Shown here: positions 38,954 to 50,897 of the stretch, one piece after another | Numbering within the stretch: the stretch's first letter is position 1 | How the letters are laid out: each line of letters begins with the position of its first letter | NCBI GenBank assembly: GCA_903813345.2 | Contig: CAIIXF020000006.1 | Coordinates: 21,955,936 to 22,019,935 of the forward strand | Direction: 5' to 3' | Length of the DNA: 64,000 nucleotides | Origin: Owenia fusiformis | Lineage: Eukaryota > Annelida > Polychaeta > Sabellida > Oweniidae | Program-made: the position numbers and the translations under genes | Notes under the pieces: model-generated | The model's database searches: none | Seen by the model: the letters and a program-made list of their open reading frames with translations, nothing else | What the model was told of the DNA's origin: nothing

Positions 38954-39965
38954 GAATTAATAGTATTACTAAATTATAAACTATTGCTAATTACTTACTC
39001 GAACTTAAGATAAACAAATGTTGCATTTCCTTTGTCATATCAAGTTTTTCATTGCGTTATACTTAATGAAGTATCAAATATATTGCCAATTATTTTTTAT
39101 TCGCAATAAGTTGATAATAGGAAAATGCAATCTTACTTAATAGATCAAAGTGATAAGAATTATGTTCAAATTAGACAGGTAGTGTTCATTCCCACACCAA
39201 GTACTTATAGGTGGCTAGACAATAATCTGTTTAATAGTATCTGGGTTATCTTGACTTGTCAAAGATAAGAAAAATGTATCTGTATACCTTAAAAAATCTT
39301 TAAATGTTTTCTATCAACTATTTCAAAGTATATTGCTTAGCGATAAATAGGTATGGATGAACTAAGTGTGTATTGCAACGGTTTGAACGCAAAAGTCTGT
39401 CATTATACATTAGGGTCATGATCATATGCATGTTGCCAATTTTTCTAAGGGGGGGGGGTCTCTAAATCCCCCCCAACCCACTCACGCATAAAATATTTCC
39501 ATGCTGAACAAACTCACTTCGCACCAAGGGCAATCCTGACAAAATTCAGATGGAAAGGGGCCTAAAAGTTTGGCCGAAATATGTGAAAATAATGCCCATA
39601 TTTTACCCTTTACAAAGTATTCGACTTCACTTCTTAAAAGGAGAGTTTCGTCTTCAGTAGTTTTATAACTTAACTCTGCACGCAGGGAACACATGATCCT
39701 GGTGCCACTTCCAAGTTTCGTTATAATCTTACACATTGAAGACATTTGTGTTGCACAAGCTCGTTGAAAGCATCCTAATTATATTAACACCTTTTCTTTG
39801 TCGATTCAGTTGTCATTAGCGTTGATGTCATCCTTAATTGTTCTTGTTTTAGTGACTTAAGGGGCGAACCATTGCTACGGATTGAGGTGCATTTCTATTT
39901 TTCCCTCGAGCAGATTTCTTTATATTGAATAACTGTAGGAGTTATGCCAAATATTCACAACATGC
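38954..39965. other. gene-free stretch with a G/C homopolymer tract
   Basis: A G-run followed by a C-run at 39450-39480 (ggggggggg...ccccccc) can form a small hairpin. A minus-strand frame at 39482-39745 shows no motif. Confidence 0.35.
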
Positions 39966-40200
39966 ACTGGCGGATCCAGCCCCAACCCCCCCCCCCCCCC
40001 TCCCCCTGTGGGCCCAGAGAAAAGTTTCGGGGCCAAAAGTTTTGTAGGGCCCCAAATGGGCCTTTAAATGGGTCTTTTTGGGCATAATTTGGCATTTTAG
40101 CCCGAATTATCAAAATATGGGTCTTAAATTTTCAAAATATGGGCCCAATATTTGGTTTTAGGGGCCCAAAATTTTTTCAAATGGTTGACCAAATGTGTTG
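39966..40200. mobile_element. truncated hAT-like element end
   Basis: Begins CACTGGCGGATCCAGCC, followed by a long C-run and then GGGCCCAAA-type words. The reverse of the same terminus (CAGGGGCGGATCTGGGAACC) closes the segment at 56310-56485. CAGGGGCGGATC-like ends are common among hAT-type elements. The partner end was not found here. Confidence 0.5.
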
Positions 40201-40227
40201 GTTTTATTCCAGAGATGTGACTCTAAT

Positions 40228-40337
40228 TAACCGCGTATTACGCGGAATTTCGCATTTATTCATGGTTGTACTGTATTTGTGATACGGTGAATATGCCGTA
40301 TAGCATATTCTACATGTGAGTTCACCGCGTAACAAAA
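40228..40337. mobile_element. short relative of the ACGCGGTA-ended element
   Basis: ACCGCGTATTACGCGG near the left, TTCACCGCGTAACAAAA at the right, and an interior with TTCATGGTTG, GTATTTGTGATACGG and GTGAATATGCCG. The same landmarks occur in the same order in 46749-47393. It looks like a short internally deleted copy. Confidence 0.65.
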
Positions 40338-41639
40338 TGAATGATCGGCAATAACACGCGCCTAACCATCGACAAGGTACAGTGACAAAATATACCGTAG
40401 TACACTTTAGATGTACGATGGCACTATTTAACCGATTTGAAGCAAAGACAATATAGATGCAGGTGTGATGTAGGTTTTAAAAATTAATCTTGGGAGTACT
40501 TGAAAGATTTCATGTTTAATTTCGTGTGTATTCGTATTGGAGGACATTTAACTTTCTAATAACGTTAAAAGATTTTCGAACAGATTTTTGAACTGTTAAT
40601 ACAGTGCTCGATTTTTTCGTAGTCAATATACCCACGAAAATTGATCGGTTGGAAAATGTTGGGTTTTTCACATTTCCTTTGATCATTTTTTCCCCTGTTG
40701 CCTAAGAGAGTCGATTGTTTTTATGAGAATGTGTTTCTCTATACTACACAATTTAGGACGGGTGGAGATTTATTGTAATTTAAAAAAATCAGAAATGTGC
40801 GTTGTCAACTTGAATGTACGTTGTCCCTGTAATTGAGATTCATGAGATACGCGCTATATTAACAATGCAATGATTTCATTTCAAAATTCATTAAGGTTTT
40901 TATAAGTAACAAGTGATCTTTAACGAACATGTTCAGGTATCCTTTTTGCTTTTTCATTTCATGAAAGTATTGTTGTGGTGGTGGTTAATTTGTGCCCATT
41001 TCCAGCCCAAACTCCCGTCCAGTGTCTCGGAATAGAATATGTTGAAGACTCTGATAGATAGATCTACTGATCTATACTAAGCTTATTGAATATGACTTTT
41101 TAAAATCCCGTTTATGATATATCTGGAGTTTCAATAGTTCAATCAAATTGAAGTAATTCTGTAATCGTTCTGTCTTAATTTTAAATGCATCTGACCCCCC
41201 TCTCTGTTAGTGTTATGAAAAATACGTTGTGCTCATTAGGGTTAACTATGAATTGAGTAAGTTCAATGGGACAACGTACATTCGAGTTGACAACATACAC
41301 TTATGATTTTTTGAATTATAGCCAAAATGTTAATACTTATTAAATCTCCACCAGACCTTAATTGTGCTGTTTAAAGAAACATATTCTCATAAAAATCTTC
41401 AACATTCTTAGACGACAGGGAGGAAATGATCAAAGGAAATGTGTAAAAACACAACATTTTCCGACCGACCAATTAAATGGGTAGATTGACTAGGAAAAAA
41501 ATCGAGCACTGTTCGAAAAACTTTCAACGTTATTAGAAAGTTAAATGTCTTCCTAAACAAATACACAAAAAACTAGAAAAACAGCAACTCCACGGAGTAG
41601 CAAATCCCACCTAACAAAAACATGTTTTGATAAATAGCG

Positions 41640-42830
41640 GCAATATAAAATTTGGGCCAAATCCATCCACTGGTATTTGAATTATCAAAGATTATGTTAT
41701 TATGAAACATGGTTGCCATTTTGAAATTCAGCTGTCATCTTTAGATTTCTTCTTTAGCAAAGCTCCTCTGTCATAAGGCATCAGCATATAGAATTTAATC
41801 CAAATCCATCAACTGGTACTTGATCGAGTTATCAAAAATTACATGTTTAATTAAAATGGTGGAGATTTCAATATATATTTTTTGTAATTGTAAAATTTAT
41901 TATAGTGTCTTGGGTAAAATTATACATAAAATATCAATTAAAACGAACCCCGGGCCGACATCGGCCTATAAGACACCTGTCTTATCTATATAGAACCCGC
42001 TCCCTGGTCCTGAGCATTTGGCCACAGGCCCTGGCAACGTATAGGTAGATTCCAGGCTCACTCATAAGTATTTTAAATTGTTCTTCGTGATTTTCTGGAA
42101 ATAATGTTAATTTAGATGTCACTTTATGCAACATATTCAAGCCACCTTGAAAATTTCTTCTCAAGCAGAGCTCCTTTTTCCCTCAACATCAGCATATAAA
42201 ATTGAAACCAAATCCATCCACTGGTATTTGAGTTATCAATGATTACGTTTTTTACGAAAAATAGCAGCCATTTTGAAATTCAGTGGCCATCTTGAAAATG
42301 TCTTCTCGGGCAGAATTTCTTTGTCTCTAGGCATCAGCATATAGAATTTGAACCAAATCCATAAACCGGTATCTGAGTTATCAAAGGTTACGTTATTCTA
42401 TGAAAAATGGCGGCCATTTTGAAATTTAGCTGCCTATGCCTATGTATGTATAGAGCTCCTATGTCCCTAGTCATCAGCATGTAAAATTTGAACCAAATCC
42501 ATTGAATGGTATTGGTATGGTAAAAAAAACTAAAAGTTGTCAAAGATAACGTTTTTTACGAAAAATGGCCGCCATTTTGAAATATAGCGGCCACCTTGAA
42601 AATGTCTTCTTGAGCAAGGTTCTTTTGTACCCAGGCAATAGCATATAAGATTTGAACCAAATCCATCTACTACTATTTGAGATATCAAAGATTATATTTT
42701 TTCCGAAAAATGGCCGCCATTTTGAATTTAGCGGCCATATTGAAAATTCCTTCCCGAGCGGAGGTCCTACTACCATAAGGAATAAGCCTATAAAATTTGA
42801 ATGAAATCCGTCGACCGGTATTTGAGTTAT
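41640..42830. repeat. diverged tandem array, ~150-bp units
   Basis: About six diverged units share the order: CAGAGCTCCTTTGTC-like, CATCAGCATATAAAATTTGA, CCAAATCCATCCACTGGTAT, TGAGTTATCAAAGATTACG, AAAATGGCGGCCATTTTGAA. The array is interrupted by a LINE 3' end at 41872-42164. No open frame runs across it. Confidence 0.8.
41872..42164 (-). pseudogene. LINE 3' end with ORF2 C-terminus
   Basis: A minus-strand frame ends LYVARACGQMLRTRERVLYR at a stop, then a 3' UTR with TCTTATAGGCCGATG and an A-rich tail. The other LINE end in the window, at 60925-61350, ends SIAKACDRMLKRREHSIYKT with a similar UTR. These are the carboxy ends of related non-LTR retrotransposons, truncated at the 5' side. Confidence 0.75.
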
Positions 42831-43008
42831 TGCCCGGACACACGAACGGACGGACGAACGTCTTTTCTATATCCCCCTCGAACTTCGTTCGGTGGGATAA
42901 TCAAACATGAAATCCTTATTGCCCGGGCACACAAACGGACGGACGAACGTCTTTTCTATATCCCCCTCGAACTTCGTTCGGTGGGATAATCAAACATGAA
43001 AGCCTTAA
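42831..43008. repeat. two-copy 89-bp tandem duplication
   Basis: Two nearly identical 89-bp units (starting TGCCCGGACACAC at 42831 and TGCCCGGGCACAC at 42920). Each contains GGACGGACGAACGTC and a palindromic CGAACTTCGTTCGG. ACGGACGGACGAACG-type words are typical of the ends of certain invertebrate interspersed repeats. The near identity indicates a recent duplication. Confidence 0.9.
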
Positions 43009-43944
43009 TGCATTCCTCAGATTATTTTCTAAAACCTACATCAAACCTACATCATTGTCTTTGCTTCAAATCAGTTAAATAGTGACATCGTACATCTAAA
43101 GTGTACTCCGGTATATTTTGTCACTGTACCTTGTCGATGGTTAGGCGTGAATAACGATTTAAGATTTAATTCTTAGTATTTCTTTCGAAAAAATAATTTC
43201 ATTCTGGGTCAGAATGAACCATATAAATAACATAATCTTCCAAGCAGGGGTCATAATTTTAACACTAGAATGTAAAACAAGGTTACATCCCTCACATTCA
43301 AGATCTAATCGTTTTTCCTAATTCGTCTTACATATACAATTACTGCACGTCTGTTAGAAGTGTAATATAATGACTAGGTTTTACGTCCTTCTATTTGGAG
43401 TGATTTAATTAATTACAAACATAAGATTGTGTCACGAATATTGCGTAGATGGCATATACGTAACATAACTCATTTTCAAAATAGACAGTTACTTTTGGTT
43501 TATATTACAAAAAATGAATCTCATTGTTTTTTCTGTTTATTTAGGTTTATATATTTTATTAGTCTTTAGTGTTGGGGAGACCGGGGCAAACGGGAGAATG
43601 ATTTTTCTCAAGCTCTTGTAATGATGAAAGCGTTTGTCAATAGCGTCATCATTGATTGTGGTGTCGGATGCCATCTTGAGAAATTGCAGACATCAGGAAC
43701 GCATTGGAACCATCTAAGGGATAATTTAATATTTAGAGCATCTTGATTAATCATATATCTCTTTCAATAAATTACATGTAAATCAAAACGTGTCTGTAGT
43801 CTAGAGCATACCCAAAATGCTGATTTTAACATCTTATGTATATATTTCCCTAAATTAATGAAATAGAATTAAGAATGCAGGGATAAAGCGGAAATGTAAA
43901 AGAAATATGGCTGATAGTATGGTTTAAAATGTATTCACACATAC

Positions 43945-44249
43945 CAAGGAGGATTGGCTCCCAGGATCGAAACTCGATATTTTCCAACAATGAAAACGTC
44001 GAAATGTCGTTATTTTCTGAAATTAAAACCGACTATAAATTCAAAATAAACAGTTCAAAAGATTCGAACCAATATCTCGATCGTTTCTTGTGAGTTTTGG
44101 AATTTTTCGTTTGGAAATAAGACCAAAATTCACGATTTAAATGTTGAAGTGAACAAAATGGCGGCTGTTTGAATTCGAATTTTGTATTACGACATACCCA
44201 TATATGGGACAGAATATCGGTGGTGCACTCTGGGAGCCAATCCTCCTTG
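43945..44249. mobile_element. 305-bp MULE-like MITE, 9-bp duplication
   Basis: Perfect 20-bp inverted termini CAAGGAGGATTGGCTCCCAG. The 9-bp direct flank CACACATAC is identical on both sides (43936-43944, 44250-44258). A 9-bp duplication is the hallmark of Mutator-like elements. No coding capacity. Perfect termini and flanks suggest a recent insertion. Confidence 0.93.
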
Positions 44250-44267
44250 CACACATACTGTAGCTAG

Positions 44268-44842
44268 ACAAAGTGTGTCTGATTCCAGCCAATTGGAACA
44301 CAGTATTTCATAACTGCGTTGGATTATATAACCAATCACCACACTCAAGGTCATTCGTTCGAACGGTTATCAAGGTGATAACTTGACTCTAAACATTAAA
44401 ATGAATGCTTTGTCAACTTGACACTGACAAAAGCTTTCATTGAAAATATGTTCTTTTGTGATTTTGTATCTTTTAGGTGATGTCGTACTAAACATTTTTA
44501 TATATGTGTAAAAGAATGTAAGCCCAAGACGTAATGCATTGTGGCGGATTCATTCCACTCAGACGTTGTTTGCTAAATTTTGCATTCCAGCTGCGTGGTC
44601 ATGCGAAGATTTAAAAACAACACGTATCGTATCTTTTAGGTGATTTCGTAGAAAATATTTTGTAATGTGTGAAAAGAATTAAAGCCCAAGACTTGATTCA
44701 TTGTAACCGATTCATTCCACTCAGACGTTGTTTCCTAAATTTTGCATTCCTGCTGCGTGGACATGCGAAGATTTAAAAAAACAACAATTCAGATGAATGA
44801 TCCAGTCCACAATACAGCCGAGTCCAGGACTTAAATCCTTAA
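44268..44842. repeat. dispersed repeat, copy 2, with internal tandem duplication
   Basis: Same family as 33961-34357. Here a segment of about 163 bp is present twice (starting GTATCTTTTAGGTGAT at 44466 and again at 44629), which explains most of the extra length. The two units have diverged, so the duplication is not very recent. Confidence 0.8.
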
Positions 44843-45168
44843 AACTGTGTCCGTATACTCTTCTACTTGAGTGGGGTTGATCCTTTAAGATGCAACATGA
44901 TATTGAAATAACCTGAACTTTGAATCGATAAAAATTAACATGCTCAAGTTACGTTACCATGCGTTACGTCTAGCTGTTTCAAGATAAAAAATGATGTTTA
45001 TAAATATCATCTAAGGTAATGGTGGTTCCCATCTTTTTATTTGTTAAAATCAATGTAACAATTATACAGGTTACAGTAACCATGACTCCCCCATCTATAG
45101 GGAGTATTAGGTGCCACATAATGGTAAATTATACATTTTTATTTCAGATTACAAAATAATAGATAAAA

Positions 45169-45993
45169 ATGGATCGTGGGGGCGATGACGATATGAGGTC
45201 GGAGCTGAGGGACTACCAGATGCAGGCCAACGCTGTCACTGACCAATCACTGGACAGCACACGGCGCATGCTCCAAATGTCCGAGGAAAGCCAGGATGTA
45301 GGTCAGTGTGACATAACATGAACTCCTATCTATCTTTGGAGAAAAGATATAAAACTTACAATATTTTATCTCTAATATATGTAGGCCTAAATACATTTAA
45401 TTTGTTCTCCGAAGTACAACGTTCAGCATGTTTTCGTTTAAAGTGGCTATTTTGTTTTGTAGAACGGTTATTATCACGATTTACTTTCAGGTGTGAAAAC
45501 ATTGGTTATGTTAGATGAACAGGGGGAACAACTCAATCGTATAGAAGATGGTGTTGAAAAGATTAACGCTGACGTAAAAGTTGCGGAAGCAAATCTCCGT
45601 CAAATGGAGAAGTGTTGCGGCTTATGTCTATGTCCACCGTGGAAAAGAATTCCAAGTAAAGACTCTGAATTCAACAGTTGGCAGCCTAATAAGGACGGGG
45701 AGCCGAATACAAAAGGTCCTCAGGCCAGGATGGAAGATAAACGAGGGCAGTACGATAGTGGCCCGGGTGGAGGGTACATTACTCGTGTAACTAACGATGC
45801 TCGGGAGGATGAAATGGAAGAGAACTTGCAACAGGTTGGGGGGATTGTAGGCAACCTAAAAATGATGGCTATGGATATGGGCAATACAATTGATAGTCAA
45901 AACAAGCAATTGGACAGAACCACACACAAAGCAAATGTCGCTGATGACAGAGTTAAAGGTGCCAATCAAAGAGCGATGAAGTTGATAAAATAA
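45169..45993 (+). CDS. SNAP25: SNAP-25 family Qbc-SNARE
   Basis: Exons 45169-45301 and 45491-45993, joined at a phase 1 intron of 189 bp (GT-AG), encode 211 residues; vertebrate SNAP-25 has 206. The protein would act with syntaxin and synaptobrevin in membrane fusion at the plasma membrane. The first SNARE helix contains [14 protein letters not shown] and [12 protein letters not shown] with zero-layer Gln 55. A Cys cluster KCCGLCLC (residues 85-92) matches the palmitoylated linker. The second helix, around [20 protein letters not shown] then [14 protein letters not shown], has zero-layer Gln 181. An acceptor (ttatttcag, 45147) just upstream suggests a 5' UTR intron. AATAAA lies at 46007. Having a single coding intron is unusual for the family. 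SNAP-25 and SNAP-23 cannot be separated with certainty. Confidence 0.95.
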
Positions 45994-46748
45994 AACAGCG
46001 CTCAAAAATAAATCATATTATTATGGTATCATGAAATTTGAAGATTCGCCACGAATATTGGCTATAAACAAAGATATACTCCATTTGTGTTGGCCCGTGA
46101 TATTCGATATTATTTATAGGAGAAAAACATTCCAACTACTCACATGTCTCGAAAAGTTAATGCATAGCTACAACGACATTTTAAGGAAAGTTATGCCATA
46201 TAGTAAATACCATATACACTGTATTTAAATATTGCACCTAGACTATGTGTAAAAGTAAGATGCTCTTCTTCATCTTAGGTCTCAATGTAAAAATATAATA
46301 CAACTGTATACCCATGTATAAGAGAACATTGTTCTAAAACCACATGTCATTGTCCCGTGTATGTACTTATAAAAGTCCTTTAATATAGCCAATCTCATTT
46401 AATGTCTAGAAATGCCCTACAAGTTCGTCTCAATTTGTCATTCATTCTTTTCTTCATCCAATGTCATTCGCAATTGCAATTTGCTTTGACCAAGTATTGG
46501 GTATTGTACTGTAACTTCAGTAATGGCAAGTAGCCACCGAGTTGAATATAATCCATAGATTACGCTCAATAAATAGTCAATATCCTAAAATACAATAGCC
46601 ATAAATACAGTTCTGAGTTCTATCAACTGTTTTGCAATCGTTTTAGTCGTATTTGTTGCATCTTAAGACCATGAGACCCGATTTCTAGCTTTGTCATTTA
46701 ATAAGTGAAATGTTTGTCTAACGATAGGTGGATAACCAAGGTTTGAAG

Positions 46749-47393
46749 CTTGTTACGCGGTATATGGCATACATTCATGGTTGCGCAGTATTTGTGATAC
46801 GGGTGAATATGCCATACTCACCTGCGGTATATGGCATATTCCGCAGGTGAGTATGCGATATTCCGCAGTGAATATGCGATATATTGAGTTCAGTGAATAC
46901 CCGATACTCACCTGCGGAATACGTCATACTCACTTGCGGAATATGCCATATACCGCAGGTAAATATGACATATATCGCAGGTGAAAACGTGATACAGAAA
47001 GCCTTGATTTGATTGGTTGCGAGAGTCGACTCTAAATGTAAAACTACGCTGGATTTCTTACCAATATAGTTAGTGCGTCGAGTACTTATATATGAATCCT
47101 GGATTGATTGAGTAAGTTTATTACGTGAGATTGGTGACTGATACTTCTGCTAAGTTAATATATTCGATACACAGTACTGTTGATTCAGTAATCATTACAA
47201 TAATTTATAAAGTTTTACTTGTTCGTTCAATCGATGCAATTGACAATTGTGTACTTCCGTATCACGTTCTCATTGGTTAGTGTGTATGCCATATACAGCA
47301 GGTGAATCTGTCATACACCGCAAGTGAATATGTCATATTCGTTGCGGAATATGACATATTTTTGTATCGTGTTTACCGCGTAACAAAGTTTTG
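46749..47393. mobile_element. element built of repeated palindromic ATGCCATA/CCGCAGGTGA units
   Basis: Ends TTGTTACGCGGTA and TACCGCGTAACAA are inverted partners. The left 230 bp contains many copies, in both orientations, of words such as GAATATGCCATA and CCGCAGGTGAGTATG; a shorter cluster follows at 47286-47390. The middle, about 47000-47280, is ordinary AT-rich sequence. A short relative lies at 40228-40337. Superfamily unknown. Confidence 0.75.
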
Positions 47394-48936
47394 GTTTTGA
47401 AAATAAAACTGGTAAGCGAGTATGGCACCAGCGAGATAAAAATATGTAGAACTGGCTCGGTGTATTCACCAAATCAAGACCAGTGTACAAGTTATTGACA
47501 ACTCAAAAGAGTTGAACAGCTTTTTATACTATCTATTAGCTAGTATACATAAATTCGACAATTTTGGGCGAACAGCAAGTGATACAAGTAACGGCCTGCA
47601 TCCCATGAAGCATACTCCACCTCTATTCTTATTTATGAGTGAAGATGGGCTAAATCCATGAGTGGATAAAAACCATTTTACAAGGAGTACCATTTAAAGA
47701 AGTTTAATGCACAATGGGGAAGAAAGGTAAAGTTTTGAAAGGGGTGTATTTAAAAAATCCATTTAACAGTTTAATTTCTCCACACTAGGGTTCATTTGTG
47801 ATACTATTTCTCAAATCCATAAACCTTGTGAAAGAACACTTTAGAAACAATCAGAGCACCCAGGATCTAAGATGTGCATGGGCACCATGGGCCTTTAAAG
47901 CCCATGTGGGCACTAAGCAGCTAGAGGATTGCAAGACACATTTGTGGACACTACGGCAGTTCTTCTACCTATCGGTATCACCTAGTCCTGCATTTCAAAA
48001 GTTCCATGCTCGCTTCAACCACATATAACAATATTGTCTTCCACTTTCTACACTGGTACTACCTTGAAACAAAAACTACCCATTGAAGGTGTATTCTAAC
48101 TGCATTTAAGCCTCGACGAACATTTTCTACAACACACAATTCTATAATGACCACATACCAGTATTCGATATGTTTACAATATGAATGTTCCAATCGTCCA
48201 AAAACAATAAATTGCATTTTCCAACTTTCTATTTTTGCAAATCTTAAAGAGATCGAGTCGTCCAGATTTCTATTCTGGACAATCAGTAATGTCCCAATAT
48301 AATTGCTCATAAAACATCAGATATACCTTTAATATCTTGAGACCAAATCATAAGCAAGATATCGACAATATATTGAGGATATCAACAGGGCAACCAAAAG
48401 AACAACCAACTGTCAGAATTGAACGCAATAAGTCGAAAACGGAATACAATGTTTTTGGGGATTTATTTATATTTTAACCCCTTAGAAGTAATAAACATGG
48501 CTTCTCTAAGCCAAAATAATCTGAAGGAAAAAGCCAATCAGATTGGGACAAATTTGGGCGGGCTTTTTAAATTTGAATTTGAATTTCTATTGATGTAAGT
48601 GGAAATTCATGGCTAGGAACAATCATCGAATTGATACTGTTAACGAATTAACTCAAGCCTCAGAATTGATAGTTGATAAACAAACTTGTTTTACATCAAA
48701 TAACACGAAAAACCAGGGGGTTACTCTAATTGTGTTTTTAGGAGACCCGATCTCTTTAAGTAAGATCCGGATGGCTGCGGCAATAAACATCAATATATTG
48801 ATATGACCTATTTAACATCTTCTTGGAATACCGATTGCTACGGAATGGTAACAAATGCAATGTATATATCAGTTCCCATTTTAAATTGCAATTTATAATT
48901 GTAATTACATTCAAAGGGAGAAATAGTATGAATGCT
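47394..48936. other. gene-free stretch
   Basis: Short frames only on both strands (for example 47798-48028 and 48059-48310), none with motifs. Confidence 0.35.
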
Positions 48937-50488
48937 CTAATTGTGCGAGCACTGTTCTCTCCAACCATACCAAGAGCTGATATTATATTGTTTGTTGAAA
49001 GAAGTATCTTGTCTCCTTTCATGAAGGACTGTACACAGTTTGCAAATATTATGAGGTTGATACAAACCAACTGTGATTTTAACCCTGTGACGTTCAGTCC
49101 ATTTGAAGTATGAATTGTAGAGTGTTTCGTTTCGAGACACTTTTGTAATGTACAAAGCTAAATCGTTTACCGAATTGAAGGCATTTGCTTGAATAAATGA
49201 GTTTGGAGGTAGAATTTTATTATATTCTACTTTTGACCCTCGTACTATTGGTATTAGATTCTCAAGTAATGCATTTTTCCACACTTTTTCTGTGATGTAG
49301 TCCTTGCAATCGGCATTCTCGAGGGCCAGGTAAAACATATATGGCTGTGTCCCACCTGAAAGTGCAAAACAAAGCACATATATTAGTAAGTATTCAAATC
49401 TATATGGTGTTACTCTGATAGTAAAATATCTCGAACAAATGCATAGGCCCAGGGGACAAGGAACCCATATACGGTTAACAGTGTTCTACCTGAAAGTAGT
49501 GACATCTATACAAACCTAGAAAAGCATATTTTAAATACATTAATTGACGGATGCCGAAGATACACGTACATCACGAGTTCACAATTTTTTGTAGACATTC
49601 AAAAGTACGCATTTATGCAGATGCAGTGTAGAACTAAGATATGAAAATTTAGGTTGAATAGACATTGGAATTTAGATTAAATGTAGGCATGGAATTTGGG
49701 AATTTATGTTAAATGTAGGCATGGAATGTGTTCAACTTACATTTTCTGTAACGCGCACAGGGTTTTCCACATTTTCCAAATATATCAACTTTTATATGTT
49801 TTTGTAGCTCTTTCACAAACTGCATCCTCTTATTCTTTGTATTACAGTGACTTACAGTCCAGAGAATAGTAGCATTCTTGTCCCTTTCATCACGTCTATT
49901 TTCAATGTAATAATTCCTCCTTGGACTTCTAGGTTTTAGATTTGTTTTTGAAGAAATATATTGCCCATAAGGCAAAGGTACATCAGAGTCTAGTTTGTAT
50001 GTAGCTGTAAGGTTAAAGAAACCGTCGAATTTCGTCAAGTTCAGTTGTTTGGAGAAGGTATGCCTTGTTGGATTTTCTAACGAAAAAAAAATATAGTTCT
50101 GCCAAAAGAAACGAATCGGAGGTATGTCCAAACTGTTAAAGTCACCGCTCCACACGTGGAATAAGACCGCATCACTTGTTGATATCCCTAATTTGGATTT
50201 ATCGTGGTGAAAACTACAGCGATTAACAGAGCACTTTGCGGAAAAGTTTAAAAGTCCGGAGTAATATGTAGTCCATATGAGAATTTTTATTTCGTCGTTG
50301 TTGTTTTTGTTATACGTAGACTTTTCGTTATGTTGTAGTTTTTCGGTAGTAAAATCATGTGCTCGATATCTCGGGTTAGTCGATTTCAGCGTGATAGATA
50401 AGTTTAGACACACCAAGCATATTACTGTGAAAGCCACGCAGAACAGAAAGACTAGCTCCGTCTGAAACAAAAAGTGATTATGTGACAT
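48937..50488 (-). CDS. alpha-1,3-fucosyltransferase, GT10 family, two exons
   Basis: Exons 49741-50488 and 48937-49355, joined at a phase 1 GT-AG intron, give 388 residues. The enzyme would transfer fucose from GDP-fucose to glycans in the Golgi as a type II membrane protein. A hydrophobic anchor spans about residues 10-33. Family blocks seen are YIFFSLENPTRH, KLDSDVPLPYGQY, ILWTVSHCNTKNKRMQFVKE with VDIFGKCG, and the donor-binding block FYLALENADCKDYITEKVW (residues 257-275). The start is uncertain. The first nine codons read through an acceptor-like tract (tttttgtttcag/ACG) and there is no later ATG before the anchor, so the true start may be in an upstream exon above 50.5 kb. Linkage specificity cannot be read from sequence alone. 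Confidence 0.92.
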
Positions 50489-50897
50489 ATTACCTTTAGT
50501 ATCACTAAATCAGTTTAATTGTATATTGAATGATTGACCCTGTATAAAATATTCAACTTTCTGCGAATTTTTGCGCCTATTATTGAAATATTGATTATCT
50601 TCCATATCTTAAAAAGTAAGCAGGATAGTATCACAATTGTTGTGGCACAACCCATGTTTCCAGGGTCAGTAAATAAATAAACTAGAGAGTGTGGAGAATT
50701 TAAACATGCGGGCTACTGTGTGATGTCTGTATACTGTTCAAATGGTTCAAATGGAACACTGATATAAGATTCATTTTTGCCATGAAAACAATACTAGATA
50801 TTGCTTAGATTTAAGTTGACAGTTGATGTAAGTTAATTTGGGCATGTTTAGTGATATTGTCTTTAAAAATGATATGGACCGTGCCGCCATCACCTTG

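Larger units (their letters stand above)
40350..43155. repeat. large interrupted foldback
   Basis: The outer arms 40350-40488 and 43024-43155 are inverted copies (shared block around CGCCTAACCATCGACAAGGT). The inner arms about 40528-40800 and 41330-41580 are also inverted copies. The loop is about 530 bp. On the right side, 1.4 kb of other sequence (41590-43020) separates the inner and outer arms, so an insertion seems to have split one arm. No transposase seen. Confidence 0.75.

Noticed and set aside
39482-39745. 87-codon minus-strand frame
   Set aside because: Cys- and Ser-rich but without motif or exon context; likely chance or an old repeat fragment.
48823-49113. 96-codon plus-strand frame
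   Set aside because: Antisense to fucosyltransferase exon 2.
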